Shown in pieces: positions 30,137-41,626 of a DNA stretch of 64,000 bases (within the stretch, counting starts at the first letter, position 1; each line of letters starts with the position of its first letter). The translations under genes and the position numbers were made by a program. The stretch is from NCBI RefSeq assembly GCF_000219625.1, contig NC_018217.1, positions 1,240,001-1,304,000 of the forward strand. The letters run 5' to 3'. Below the pieces are notes generated by a model, which saw only the letters and a list, made by a program, of their open reading frames with translations, did no database searches and had not been told where the DNA came from. This DNA comes from Zymoseptoria tritici IPO323 (lineage: Eukaryota; Ascomycota; Dothideomycetes; Mycosphaerellales; Mycosphaerellaceae).

Positions 30137-31057
30137 TCAAACTGCTTGCTCTCTCAAAACTGCCTCAAGAAGGCTGCCAATCTGGTGTGGCTTGATTCTA
30201 CCAGTCGCATCGCCCTGGTTCGAAGCTCGATCGTAGACTTGCATCATGTCGTCTCTGCTGACTCGGATCACCCAGCCCGTGCTCGTGACTGTCGTAAGTG
30301 CGGACCCGTCATTACTCCAGCCGAGAATACCTCCCGCGTTCAGGATTCTTTCGACCCAAATTTCATCCGCATCGCCACCAACTCTACTGGCGACATCGAA
30401 CAGATTGACCATTCTCATCTCTTCCAGTTCCCTCCGTGCGATCGAAAGAACCGTATCTCTCCGGCTAATCTCACCCTCGCGAGCCTTGCGCTCCTGCTCA
30501 CGTCTTTGCTCCCTTTCCTTGGCTTTCTTTGCCTCCACCGTCGCTGCAGCTGCTTTGCGCCTTTCACGCTCCGCCTCCTGCTCGGCTTCACGTTCAGCTG
30601 CTCCCTCGGCGTCCTTCGCTCTCTGAGCTTCGCCCTGAGTCCGCATGAATTCGTTGTATGCGCGCTTTTGGTCACGTCGTGCCAGAGACTTTGCTTTCTT
30701 AGCTCCAACATTGCGCTGAGGTGGCATCATCGGGGCATGCGCTGGACCGGCCTCTCCTTCGTTGGGAACTCGTGGAGCTTCCTCGTTGTCAATGATATTA
30801 TCTGCATCGTGCTGATCGTCGACATCGTCTGCTTCTGGTTGCACTCCCGCATCCGGTATTGGATCATCTTGAATCACTTGCGGCTGCTCTCCTTCGTGGC
30901 GCTGTTCAGGTAGCTGCTTTTGCAAGCGTTCTTGGATCTGTGGCGCAAAGTACAACAACGCGCATATTACTCCCAAATGGACCAAGTCTTGCAAGAGCGG
31001 AGTTCCCGGTGTAGCGAATGGTAGTAGCCGGTTCACGATGCGCATTAAAGACGCCAT
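30137..31057 (-). CDS. DDRGK1/UFBP1-like membrane coiled-coil protein (tentative)
   Basis: A single exon, 306 residues. N-terminal membrane segment around LVHLGVICALLYFAP (residues 26-40), an acidic linker, VGAKKAKSLARRDQKRAYNE then a long Glu/Arg/Lys/Ala coiled coil (about residues 130-205), and a C-terminal globular part with MVNLFDVASRVGGDADEIW and GILGWSND. This order and length (human DDRGK1 is 314) match DDRGK1, an ER-membrane adaptor of the UFM1 ligase with a C-terminal winged helix. The identification rests on architecture and a few motif positions only. It diverges from ALO1. Confidence 0.55.
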   Translation of the reverse strand: MASLMRIVNRLLPFATPGTPLLQDLVHLGVICALLYFAPQIQERLQKQLPEQRHEGEQPQVIQDDPIPDAGVQPEADDVDDQHDADNIIDNEEAPRVPNEGEAGPAHAPMMPPQRNVGAKKAKSLARRDQKRAYNEFMRTQGEAQRAKDAEGAAEREAEQEAERERRKAAAATVEAKKAKEREQRREQERKAREGEISRRDTVLSIARRELEEMRMVNLFDVASRVGGDADEIWVERILNAGGILGWSNDGSALTTVTSTGWVIRVSRDDMMQVYDRASNQGDATGRIKPHQIGSLLEAVLREQAV

Positions 31058-31513
31058 GCTCGCTGATCTTGGAATGAAAGCTCAAGTCGAGAATTGGGTC
31101 TCATGCATCGCACAGGTTGAACACTCCGGTTGCATAGGCTTGCAATATTCAGTCAACAGGGCGATATCCCTTTGATAGGTAGGTAGGCAGGTAGATTTAC
31201 CATGTCATACGCTTTTGAGGAAACTGGAAGGCATATCTGCCCGGGGGATCATTTCTCCGATGCCAATCGATGACCAGCACCGGGATCGGCTGACACTTTC
31301 GGTCTCGACCGTAAGCTTGGTTTGGCAAACAGTTCAGTCAGGCGGGCGCCGGAGCATTTCTCATATGTGCTAGCACGTAGACACATTTCTCTCGGCCGCC
31401 ATGTCATTCTCGTCATCTAATAGCTGCGGATGAAAGAGCGGATATTCCTGACGTCTCACGCACGATCACACGAGTCACGACACTCATCGAACGACCAGCA
31501 CACCCTTGCCAAA
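31058..31513. promoter_or_regulatory. Shared upstream region of the DDRGK1-like gene and ALO1
   Basis: 456 bases between two divergent starts. Contains GGTAGGTAGGCAGGTAG near 31177. No binding site assigned. An in-frame ATG at 31430 would extend ALO1 by 28 residues. Confidence 0.4.
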
Positions 31514-33271
31514 ATGGAGAAGCTCAAACACGAGATCGAGACCACGGAGCCGGACGTGCCATTCCGTGCGACCGACAAGCATGTTCACTACACCTGGGCG
31601 AAGACTTTCCAGTCCCGACCGGAGCTCTACATCCAACCGCGATCGCTCGAAGAAGTTCAGAAGATCGTACTGCTTGCACGCAGGTGTCGCAAGCGGATTG
31701 TAGTAGTAGGATGTGGACACTCGCCGAGCGACTTGACCTGCTCCTCGTCATGGATGGTCAATCTGGATCATTACAGCAAAGTGCTGAAGGTGGACAAGGC
31801 GAAGAAGACACTGCTGGTGGAGGGTGGCATCAGGCTCGCTCAGCTGAACGCAGAAGCGAATCGCCATGGCTTGACAATGCCGAACTTGGGCAGCATCGAT
31901 GAGCAGAGCATCGTGGGGGCAATCGCAACGGCGACACATGGCAGCTCGTTGAGACATGGCCTGCTGAGCGACTCTGTGCGTAGTCTACGGATTGTGCTTG
32001 CAAACGGAGCTGCAGTCAGATGCTCCAAAGACCAGAACCAGGAGCTCTTCCGCGCTGCGCTTATATCTCTCGGCGCCCTGGGAATCATCGTGGAAGTGGA
32101 GTTCGAAATGACCGATGCATGCCACATTGAGTGGGAGCAAACCCTCCTCCCTCTGAAGGAGATCCTGGAAACCTGGGACAACACTTTGTGGACACAGAAG
32201 GAGTTCACCCGAGTGTGGTGGATGCCTTATACGAAGCGTGCAATCAAATGGTCCGCCGAGAAGACATCAAAGCCGCTTCGAGCTCCAATAGAATCCTGGT
32301 ATGGTGGCTCTGTTGGTTTCCACACCTACCACAACCTTCTCTGGCTCTCAAACTACATTCCGTGGATCCTCCCAAGCATTGAATGGTTCGTTTTCGGGAT
32401 GCAATACGGCTTCTCTCCGGGCATCAAGACCACCGCCGTGGAAGAGCTCAGAACAGGCTTGCTGATGAACTGCCTGTACTCTCAATTCGTCAATGAGTGG
32501 GCCCTCCCGCTTTTCAAAGGACCTGAAGCAATTACACGTCTCTCGGCCTGGCTTAATGGCGAGTCGGGTGGTGGTGGTATCCCTTTCAGCAGCAAAGGAC
32601 TGTGGGTGCACTGTCCGATCGAAGTGCGAGTTTCCGACACAAGCACACGTCAGGGACCAAGACCGCTCCTGGACAACACCAACGAGGACGGTCCAACTTT
32701 GTATCTCAATGCCACTCTCTACAGAGCACATCTTCGAGACCCGCCATGTCGTGCTCGCTACTACGAAGCGTTCGAGTGGTTGATGCGCGATCTTGGCGGC
32801 AAGCCACACTACGCGAAGAACTTCGTAGCGACCGACATTGGCGAGTTTTTGGGTGACAACCTGACGCAGTGGCTCAAGGTCCGAAACGAGGCCGATCCAG
32901 ACGGCATGTTCCTGGGCGAGTGGCATCGTCGGTCCCTGGGACTAAGAGATTCTCGCTTCTCACTTGAAGAAAAGGAGATCTCGCGCAGTCCTGCCCCCAA
33001 TGGCGGACAGATTTGGGTTGGTGAGATTGCTGGTGGTGGTACCGCCGCTCGGTGTGAGGCTTCTACTGAACAGAAGCCGGCCAGTCCCAGTGCCAGCTCG
33101 AGTGCTAGCAGCTTCGACATGATGCACGGTTCCGAGGCGGAGAGGAGTACACTTTTCAACGGATCGGATTATGATTACGATGATGGCGAGGAGACCGACA
33201 GGGACCAGAGCAGATATCACGGTCACCCAAAGACTAGGCTCACAGGCACGGAGGTCTTTGATAAAATGTAG
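31514..33271 (+). CDS. ALO1: D-arabinono-1,4-lactone oxidase
   Basis: Single exon; ATG 31514 in good context (CCAAAATGG) gives 585 residues; an upstream ATG at 31430 gives 613. The FAD-binding part shows PRSLEEVQKIV, VVGCGHSPSD (the His is the usual covalent flavin site in this family) and VEGGIRLAQLN, then GSIDEQSIVGAIATATHG. The sugar-lactone oxidase part includes EFTRVWWMPYTKRAIKW and GGKPHYAKNF. The enzyme makes D-erythroascorbate in mitochondria. The C-terminus carries an extra Ser-rich and acidic tail (about 80 residues, ASPSASSSASSFD onward) beyond the typical catalytic end. Confidence 0.94.
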   Translation: MEKLKHEIETTEPDVPFRATDKHVHYTWAKTFQSRPELYIQPRSLEEVQKIVLLARRCRKRIVVVGCGHSPSDLTCSSSWMVNLDHYSKVLKVDKAKKTLLVEGGIRLAQLNAEANRHGLTMPNLGSIDEQSIVGAIATATHGSSLRHGLLSDSVRSLRIVLANGAAVRCSKDQNQELFRAALISLGALGIIVEVEFEMTDACHIEWEQTLLPLKEILETWDNTLWTQKEFTRVWWMPYTKRAIKWSAEKTSKPLRAPIESWYGGSVGFHTYHNLLWLSNYIPWILPSIEWFVFGMQYGFSPGIKTTAVEELRTGLLMNCLYSQFVNEWALPLFKGPEAITRLSAWLNGESGGGGIPFSSKGLWVHCPIEVRVSDTSTRQGPRPLLDNTNEDGPTLYLNATLYRAHLRDPPCRARYYEAFEWLMRDLGGKPHYAKNFVATDIGEFLGDNLTQWLKVRNEADPDGMFLGEWHRRSLGLRDSRFSLEEKEISRSPAPNGGQIWVGEIAGGGTAARCEASTEQKPASPSASSSASSFDMMHGSEAERSTLFNGSDYDYDDGEETDRDQSRYHGHPKTRLTGTEVFDKM

Positions 33272-33657
33272 TGCTCCTACGAGTTGAATGTGACGGCAAT
33301 TTGATGAAAGATCCGATATGAGAGCGATGGGTCCACACTTATGCTCCTTCTCTCGCTGGAAATAGCTTGCATGATTTGCACGAGGGCGATGGCTCAAGCC
33401 CGCGACGAACATGACCATGAGACAGACGCTGCTGGAAATGTGAAGATTGTTGGGTTCGTGAGGGCTTCGCATTCGTTGACTGCAGTCCGGAGAAGTATCG
33501 TATTGCACACTTCCGCCTTGAGTGGCAAGAAACAGTGGTCGTTCCGCTTTCCCGTGTGCTCCTTCGACCCTATGAGAACCAGTTGTACGCCATCAGATAT
33601 TCATATCAATCGATTCCTGCAGAATGTCCCTGCTCCACCGCGCGCGAGGTTGTTCGT
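33272..33657. other. Intergenic region between ALO1 and RPS25
   Basis: About 390 bases between convergent gene ends. Probably 3' untranslated sequence of both. No further feature seen. Confidence 0.5.
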
Positions 33658-34161
33658 TTAATCGGCACCACCAACAGCACGAGCTGCGAAGAGGAAGTCC
33701 ATGGTCAGCACACGGCTGCATCAAGAATATCACCGGACTTCGATCCGACTCTGGTATGGCTCCACTCACTGTAAATCTTGCATGCGTGGTGGTTGACCAC
33801 CTGCTTGATCACACCCTTCTCCTCCAAATCGGCGAGGCACTTGCGCGCTAATGATCCGTTGATCTTCAGTCTGTCGACGAGAACGGCGACTGTGACGAGG
33901 CGGTAGGACTGGACATCCTTCTGGAGCTTATCGTTCGTGGCCTTGTCGAGGAGGACGTTGTGCTGGGCCTTGTCCTTGACTGTCGGAAGAAGATATGTTA
34001 GTATATGCTCGGTTGTCGCCGTCATATGGTGCTCGATGTGCGCGGTGGTGTGCGGTGAATTCGATCGGACGGATGCTGGGGGGTAGAAATGGAATTGGCA
34101 TACCCTTTCCCTTTGACCACTTCTTCTTTTGCTTCTTGCCTCCGGTTGCTGCTGGTGCCAT
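33658..34161 (-). CDS. RPS25: 40S ribosomal protein eS25
   Basis: Three exons: 34104-34161 (MAPAATGGKKQKKKWSKGK), 33770-33979 (VKDKAQHNVLLDKATNDKL...VVNHHACKIY) and 33658-33683 (TRAVGGAD). Introns are 34103-33980 (GTATGC...ACAG) and 33769-33684 (GTGAGT...CTGAC...GCAG). The total of 97 residues fits the family. The tiny last exon restores the conserved end IYTRAVGGAD; reading through intron 2 gives a non-native tail instead, so the splice is well supported. The protein sits in the 40S head and has a winged-helix core. It starts head to head with ARL3, 220 bases apart. Confidence 0.95.
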
Positions 34162-34381
34162 TTTTGCGGATTGTGGATGGTGAGGTGAGCGCTGAAGCTG
34201 CGGGTCAGCGAGGAGCAAAATGGTGTGTCCCGGCTTTCCTTGGCGCGGCAAGCACGGGAATGGTTCCTGCCTGAATGCCTGAGAAGATCGACGAGCGCGC
34301 GGCGTGCCGTGAGACTATTGATCAACAACCGCCCTTCTTTACTCCATAGGCAATGAGATTCGGCGATCACCGATAATACAA

Positions 34382-35041
34382 ATGTACCATCTCGCGCAAG
34401 CTCTCTGGCTGCATGCTACAAGTAAGGAAGAGTACTCCATCCTCGTTCTTGGTCTCGACAACGCCGGAAAGACGACACTTCTCGAGCAGATCAAGAGTCT
34501 CTACAACGATGCACACCAGCCAAACTTGAAGACTGTTCCCACGGTGGGACAGAATGTCAGTCTCATCGATTTACCAGAGCTCTACTTGCGCATTTGGGAC
34601 GTTGGCGGTCAGCATACCCTGCGTGGACTCTGGCAGTCCTACTACCGCAGCTGTCACGCCATTGTTTTCGTGATTGACAGCACAGACGTGGGCGACGCAG
34701 ACATCGAGCGACTCGGCAAGGGACCTAGTAAGGAAGACGAGGAAGGACGCCTGGAAGAGTGCAGACTGGTACTGGAAGACGTGCTACAAAATGAAGAAAC
34801 AGAAGGAGTGCCAGTGCTGGTGCTGGCCAACAAGCAGGATCGGGAAGATTGTGTCGAGGTGGTGAGGATCAAGGAGGGATTGGTACGAAAAGTGTTCGAG
34901 GGCGAGAAAGGTCAGAACGTGCGGGATAGCAGAGTGCTGCCTCTGAGTGCATTGACAGGGACGGGCGTCAAAGAGGCTGTTGAGTGGCTTTGCAGCAGAG
35001 TGAAGTGGAACAAGGAAGGCAGACCACCTGTCATGAGGTGA
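34382..35041 (+). CDS. ARL3: ARL3/ARFRP1-type small GTPase
   Basis: A single exon, 219 residues. G1 motif GLDNAGKTT, switch I region TVPTVGQNV, G3 WDVGGQ, G4 NKQD and G5 SAL are all present. The start MYHLAQALW and the VGQNV sequence are typical of yeast Arl3 and animal ARFRP1, which act at the trans-Golgi in recruitment of golgins through Arl1; there is no Gly2 for myristoylation, as expected. An insertion of about 20 charged residues (GDADIERLGKGPSKEDEEG) lies after the DSTD strand. Confidence 0.94.
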   Translation: MYHLAQALWLHATSKEEYSILVLGLDNAGKTTLLEQIKSLYNDAHQPNLKTVPTVGQNVSLIDLPELYLRIWDVGGQHTLRGLWQSYYRSCHAIVFVIDSTDVGDADIERLGKGPSKEDEEGRLEECRLVLEDVLQNEETEGVPVLVLANKQDREDCVEVVRIKEGLVRKVFEGEKGQNVRDSRVLPLSALTGTGVKEAVEWLCSRVKWNKEGRPPVMR

Positions 35042-35511
35042 TGCATTCGCGATGCAGTCGAGATGGACCACCTCAGATCGAGCCTACCTCCCGACGTTGA
35101 CCTTGCCGAGGGAATGGCATTCGCCGAAATCCACACCGCTCCGTTGAAGCAGTTACAAACTAAAACTTCTCGACCGTGGGACGTTGCTTGCCGACTCCGC
35201 AAGTATCGGCCCGTCAAGTCACGGTTTCCGAGATCCACGAGGAGGAATAGGTGGAAGCAACAGGCCGGGCTGGGTGTGCCGCAATCATCCACACCTCGTG
35301 CTTCGCTTGTCGGTGACCGCACTGTGAACAGCACACACTGTTGTGTCCTCATTGTCTTGTCATCGCAGTATTCCTTACACTTGGCCAGAACAAGCACTGA
35401 TTCCTAAGCACACAACCTATCTATATGGAGAAGGCTCTCCCCGCGAAAGCTATCGACCAAGCCTCTGGAGTCTCCGGCATCGCGCTCTGACCGGACGATT
35501 CCCTCGACGCG
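35042..35511. other. Intergenic region upstream of the histidine kinase
   Basis: About 470 bases between two + strand genes. No supported gene or repeat. Confidence 0.5.
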
Positions 35512-38500
35512 ATGGCCGCTTCTCTCAGTGAAGCGGGCGATGCATATACTGAGCCCGAGGACGTTGGAGAAGAGAGGGCAAGGGAGCTATACCAATACTA
35601 CCGACCACCGAAGGAAGTGAAGGACCAGTCACTCTACCTACCATACCCCGACACGGTACTCCAAGCGCACGCTCAGCTCGCTGCTTATCGCCTCAATGTC
35701 AGGCGGGCTTTGATCGGACTTGTGGACAGAGACAGCTCATACTTCGTGGCAGAGGCTACCAAAACGATGGACCTGGAGGATCACAAAGACTTTGAGCACG
35801 CCGACGATGACTTATAGTATGGCAATATCAGCGTGCCCAGCAAAGGTAGTCTGGTGGAATGGACGCTTGCACACGCACCACGCCTTGCTGACGACGGAAG
35901 CGAAATACCTGCATATTACGAGGTCAGCTTGTCCAATGTGTTGCCTCGAGCCACTCATGATACATTTGATCTGATCGGTCTTTCAGGTCCTTGACATGGC
36001 CACCGAAGCACGCTGGCAAAGCATCTACACTAGGTCCGAGCGACGCTTTCGCTACTATCTTGGAATTCCATTACGCACAGAGAACAACATCAACATCGGA
36101 GCATTGTTTTTGCTGGATTCCCGTCCGCGGCCTCATATGGACACGCGCCAAATGAAGGGTACGTCGAGGGACCATGCGGGCCATTGGCGCTTTGTTGACA
36201 TGCCACAGTTCTGCACACATTGGCCAACAATATCGTCGCGCATATGAAAACAGTGAAAGAATCCCACGAAAAGCAGCGAGCCATTCGTATGAATTGGTGC
36301 GTGGCTGAATTCATCAGCCTTGAGCGAGGCTTCCGCACCCGGCGTAGTCACAGCTACAATGATGAGACTCGTGCAGGCCAAGGTTCGAATCTGGCAGGCT
36401 CTTCACAGCTGCTGACTCCTAATCTATCTCGTCAGTCATCTGCTGTCGAGTCCAGTGGCGGTTTGCCTTCAGGATCGATATCCACGCTCACGACCGGATG
36501 CAACCCCCGATTTGCTGCATATCAGACTGTGGATGTGTCCGTAGCTGGGCTTCACTCCAGCGCTGATCAAATTCAGAGCACACAGACCGACTCTGCATCC
36601 GTCAAACCAGGTCGTGAACAGACTTTCGAAGGTATAGCGCGCGGGCTTGGCAACGGCGCTGCGCCGTCTCAGGAGTTGGAGGAATCACGGGGGCGACAAG
36701 CTTCGCGTGAGGCGAGGTCATCTAGCTCGGGAATCAGTCCTTCGAAGCCAAGCGCCACGGAAGCAGGCCAACAGAGCGTGTTCGATCGAGCGGCGTACCT
36801 CTTGCGAGAAGCTCTCGATCTGGAGCCTCACGCAGGAGGCGGCGTAGTGCTCTTCGATACGAATGCACTCGCAGACAATGCACGACCGACTGTGCTCAGT
36901 GCTAGCTCGGACTATGGCGATCCACGTCGTATGGAACTGCCCCAGCGAAACTCATTCGAGTCTGTCACCGGCACAGGTGTCGGGGCAGCAAGATCTGCGT
37001 ACAGCGGTGCTATACGAGAGCGTGTTGTTCTGGGCGCAGCGTCCATCAACCGATCCAGCGGTCGCCCGCCAGCCAACTTCGGCCGTGCAGACACTACCTT
37101 CAAGGTCACTTTGACCCCACCCGAACTGCAACGCATGTGCAGGAGACATCCACGAGGCCGCCTGTACAATATCCCAGACAACACAGGCACTACCTTGTTC
37201 GACTACGAAGGTCGCCACGTTTCCGGTGCACTTTCTGCTCAACTGTATGAAATGGTCCTCATCCGGCGCCAATTTCCGGATGCGAAACAAGTCATCTTCA
37301 TTCCCATCTTCCACGCCAATGTCAACCGTTGGACTTCCTGTTTCGCCTTCACCACCTCTCGATATCGCGTTTTCTCGCATGAGATGGACTATCTTCCCAT
37401 GCTATCATTCTGCAGTGTTGTCAAAGCCGAGATGGTCCGCCTCGGGACTTTCGTGGCCGACGAGCAGAGAGGCGATTTCATTGGATCCGTTTCTCATGAG
37501 TTGAGAAGTCCGCTGCACGGAATTTTGGCCTCCATCGAGTTATTGCAATCGACGGACTGCGATGGTTTTCAAAGGTCTTGTGTGGACACCATGGACGCCT
37601 GCGCCCACACACTGCTTGACACAATCTCAATGGTACTCGACTACAACAAAGTGAGCAACATACGACGAGCCTCTGCTTCTTCATCGAATGATTCTGCGCA
37701 CCGGGACTCCAAGATGCCTACCACGACCAATCTACGCCAGGAGCCACTGTTTGTAACGGATCAGTCTGTTGATGTTGCTTTATTGACGGAAGAGGTTGTC
37801 GATGGATTAGCAATGGCCCACCTGGCCAAGGTCCGGACACACATGGACTTCGACGATACATCTCCATCGTTCAACGGAACATTGCATGATGTTGGGGTAC
37901 GACCCAGCATGAAGCGAGTTCTGAACGCCATGAGACCGCAGGTCGAAATGATACTCGACATTCAAGGCACGACGGACTGGTACTATTCGACTCAGCCGGG
38001 AGCGATTCGGCGAATCGTGATGAATTTGTTCGGCAATTCGCTGAAGTACACCAAGCACGGGAACATCACTGTCTCGCTACGTACGTCTCGCGTTCAAAGA
38101 TCTGCGGATCCGTCGGCCAGGTCTGCAGAGGAAACGCCGTCCATCATCAAGATCATTGTGAAAGACGTGAGTACCCAAGTATGCAAGGCATAGAGCATGT
38201 CTTGAAAGCCTTTGAACCCTCACGAATGTCTGAAACATCGGCTGACTTCTATACTTCGCCGTTGCAGACAGGGCATAGCATGTCCCCAGAATATCTCAAG
38301 ACTAAATTGTTCACCCCCTTTGCCCAAGAGAACGCCAAAGCAGCAGGTACTGGGCTTGGCCTACCTATTGTCAAAGCGATTGTCAATATGCTTCACGGTG
38401 AGATTGACATCAAGTCCATCGTCAACGTTGGCACTGTCGTGGTGGTCACTATACGTGAGTAAGAAACGAAACGTCGTTTTTGACATCCATGATCTGACCC

Positions 38501-40132
38501 CGTCTCACAGCGATGAAGAAAACAACATCTGGCGTCACACGTGGTCGAACTGCCAGCCCCTCTTCTAGAGCTCAAACTGCTGGACATTTCACGAAGGACT
38601 CGATCATCTCTGAGCTTCAATCCCTAGAGGCCCCACCGCAGACTGCCATTTACGAACCTGCTATGGAATTTGACAGCTTTGGTCAGACACAAGGCGCCGC
38701 CGCCGTTCACTCCGCTCTTGCCCAATACTTGACCGGATGGTTCGGCTGGCCTGTAATGCAGACATGGGACTTCGACATTCCGGCTCAGATCCTTTTAGTG
38801 GATGAGATGCACTTAGCTACGTTACTCGCCCAGCGACCGCTCTTCCTGGAAACGCTCTCCCGACAAAGCATCATCATTCTTTGCGCCAATCCCTCTCGAC
38901 AAGCCATCATGTCGAGAGATATCCGCAGTAGTCAAGTCGAGGCGGTTTGCAAGCCGTTTGGTCCCCACAAACTCGCCAAAGCGCTCAGCCGGGCACTTGA
39001 GAAGTCTTTGAACCAGCCTACGGATGCACAACGTGCGCTCTCGCCGCATTGTAGATACTTTTCCGCAAGAAACAGCGAGCAGAGCCCAGGCAATTCCCGA
39101 GCATCCTCACGAGCCAGTGCAAACACCGACTATTCTGGTGTAGCTGGCAGTATAAATGACACTCAGCACCGACATCTTCAACAAAGTCGACGTGGTTCAT
39201 CGTCTCAGCGAATACCATTCAGGAGCTCTTTGGAAGCCTCCAAGCAACATTTCAAGGAAGTAAGCGCTGGAACAGATGGTGGCTTCCCGTTCCCAAACAG
39301 CAGTGAGGGTAGAGGTCAGCCTCAGGAGACTCGTCAGGACGAGTCTCCTATTTCGCCGAATACCCAACCTCTGCAGAAGAAGTATGAGGATAGGCCGGCA
39401 TTCTTATCGCCTCCATCATTTACCTGGACTTTGGAAAGAGAACAGAACAAAGGCAAGACCGAGGATAGCCGTGCTTCTCGAGATGCTCCAGGGACAGAAT
39501 CAGCTTTGAGTTCCAGACATCTGGTGAGCACCTCCGGCCATAGTGAAGAACTCGCTACCAGTCTTGTTTCGCTGCCGCGCGAGAAAAAGAAATCCGAAAT
39601 GGAGATCTTTAACTCAGCGTCCCAAGCAGCCCCTTTCCACAGCACGACCACTGGATCCACGGATCTCTGGACCGCGCCCTCGTCTCCTCAAACCCGCAGG
39701 CCACGGCTTCTTCTTGTCGACGACAATAAGCTGAACCTTCAATTGCTTCACACGTTTGTTAAGCAACGCCATTACGGAGAAGATCTCTGCCAACTCGCGG
39801 AAGACGGCTCGCAAGCCGTCACGGTGTTTGACTCCTTCGCGCCCGATATTGTGTTCATGGACATATCCATGCCCGTCATGGATGGCATTGAAGCCACACG
39901 CTGCATCCGCCGGATCGAAGCCAGCCGGAGGGACAGTGACAAAACTCCGGTTGACGAAAGTGGGCCTCGGCCTCCCAAACCTGCGCTTGTGGTGGCCTTG
40001 ACGGGGAATGCGAAGGGCAGCGATCAGGCAGAGGCTTTGAAGTCTGGAGTTGATGTGTACATGACGAAGCCATGCTCTTTCAAGCGCGTCGGGCAACTGT
40101 TGGACAACTGGAGGGAGGAAGACAGGCCTTGA
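35512..40132 (+). pseudogene. GAF-type hybrid histidine kinase with one in-frame nonsense codon
   Basis: Five exons: 35512-35922, 35987-36158, 36209-38166, 38268-38454, 38511-40132; all junctions keep frame. Order: N-terminal GAF domain (LNVRRALIGLVDRDSSYF to YYLGIPLRTENNINIGALFL), long Ser-rich linker, HisKA with phospho-acceptor His in SVSHELRSPLHG (about residue 624), HATPase with N-box MNLFGNSLKYT (about 800) and GTGLGLPIVK, second low-complexity linker, receiver with LLLVDDNKLN and phospho-acceptor Asp in FMDISMPVMDG (about 1360), and Lys in MTKPCS. The full product would be 1449 residues. A TAG at 35815-35817 (codon 102) interrupts the GAF domain at a place where relatives usually have Trp (DDLxYG). 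Everything else is intact, so this is a recent nonsense change, a missed small intron, or a read-through site. Otherwise a cytosolic stress-type two-component sensor. Confidence 0.85.
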
Positions 40133-40400
40133 TGAACGCGTCGAAGTGTGGCGCACCAAAATGAGGCTGCAGAATCGCGGTACACTGCGGTCGAGCTTGA
40201 GATGTGTCCTAGATTCAATACGTGTATATACCTACGAGAGATGGCCTGCACCCTGCTCACTCCTCTTTGGTATTTGTGCGCCGGGCCCCCGAAAGTCTTT
40301 CAGTCAACTTCGTCGACAGAGCGTTTCCAGGACATTCAGAGGCCATCGGCTACATCCCTCCGTGCTTCCGCTCAAAGTACACCGTCCAAGCCAAGCGAGC
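40133..40400. other. Intergenic region or decayed upstream thioesterase exon
   Basis: About 270 bases with no reliable gene. Could hold the lost N-terminal part of the thioesterase that follows. Confidence 0.35.
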
Positions 40401-41333
40401 GAAGCCTATAGGGTTCAGAATGCGCGCAAGGTCGGGGAGAGAGGCATCGCAATCCGTCCTACAACGACGATAGAGTCCTTCCAATAAGACGTTTCCTTTT
40501 GGTGGCTTACATTCCACTGGATCAAGTGTAACCTCCGTGAAGCTGCTCGTACGTCTCGCCTGTAAGTAGGACGTTCTTCACTTGCCTCCTCCAGATACAC
40601 AAAGATACACATCTTGGACATTGTTCAGCTTCATCTGCGCCGTACCTTCCCAATTCGGCCATGGGATTCAACCTCAGCCGAACCGAGGCTCGACATCAGA
40701 GACTTGACTAGACTCCAGACCACTTGTACATTGCATGTCCATCCTACCGTTGATCGAATGAGACCAAGCGTGCCTTGATTGTGCAAAGTCTGACTTTACA
40801 AATGCCTCCTCCGCACGATGGAAACGAGTACATTCCCTTTGACGGCGTATAACCGTGGTCTGCATCCTCTCGACAAGCGGCAACTGGTTTTCTACCGCTC
40901 CATCGGCACCATGTCCAAGGATGATCCCAATATGCATCTCTGTGCACAGCTGTACGCTTCAGATCGGAATAGTCTATTTCACGTGGGGAATGCGTACGGT
41001 ATTGGAGATCTGTACACGGGACTGGGGAGTCTGGTGCATCAGGTCATTTTTCACTCGGGAGCGGAGGAACTGATGTTCGCTGAGGATGTCGGACCGGAAG
41101 AAGCGAAGTGGTTTTGTAAGGAGGACTGGACGACGAGGTATACGAACGGGAGAGGGCTGTTCGTGAGTCGGGTCTGGAATCCGGAAGGGGGGCATGTGGC
41201 TACGATTACACAGGATGGGTTGATCAGGCTGCCGAGAGATGCAGATGCGCAAGCGAAGGAGATCGAGAGGGAATGGGGAAGCATACCGCAAGAAGACACG
41301 GAGGTTATTCGGCGGCGAAAGGGGAGACTTTAG
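40401..41333 (+). pseudogene. Acyl-CoA thioesterase II (TesB/Tes1-like), frameshifted
   Basis: The C-terminal hotdog domain is intact in one frame, 40818-41333 (LHPLDKRQLVFYRSIGTM, VGNAYGIGDLYTGLGSLVHQ, RGLFVSRVWNPEGGHVATI). Upstream pieces fit the same family but in other frames: YRVQNARK (about 40407-40430, family position for the substrate-binding Arg strand), RFLLVAYIPLDQ (about 40490-40530), and MPPPHDGNEYIPFDGV (40802 on), which runs into a stop one base out of frame with YNRGLHPL. So at least two frame changes separate the parts. The protein ends GRL, only weakly like a peroxisomal PTS1. The enzyme hydrolyses acyl-CoA in peroxisomes. Introns could explain some breaks, but the join near 40850 has no splice signals. 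Confidence 0.62.
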
Positions 41334-41626
41334 GCGTTCGGCATAGATAGACAGGTACCAGGGACACTCCTCAAAGATGACTTCAGCAGCAGTCAGCAAC
41401 TCGACTCGAGAGTATTGCATTGCTAAAACTTCAATCCTGTCCCGCTACTCAAACAGATCTATCGCTTCGTCGCGTGTTCGGTGTATCACTCGTCGTCCTC
41501 CGTCCTATCGCCCAGGACCAACGCCGCTCGTTGACATCCCCAGTTAATGTATCAGGTCTCAATCAGGTCTCAATCAGGTATGTATGGGCTGCCAGCATAT
41601 GCATGGCACATGTGGAAGGCTGGCGT
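41334..41626. other. Short intergenic region with small tandem repeat
   Basis: Nearly 300 bases between convergent genes. Contains TCTCAATCAGG repeated (about 41560-41578). Confidence 0.5.
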
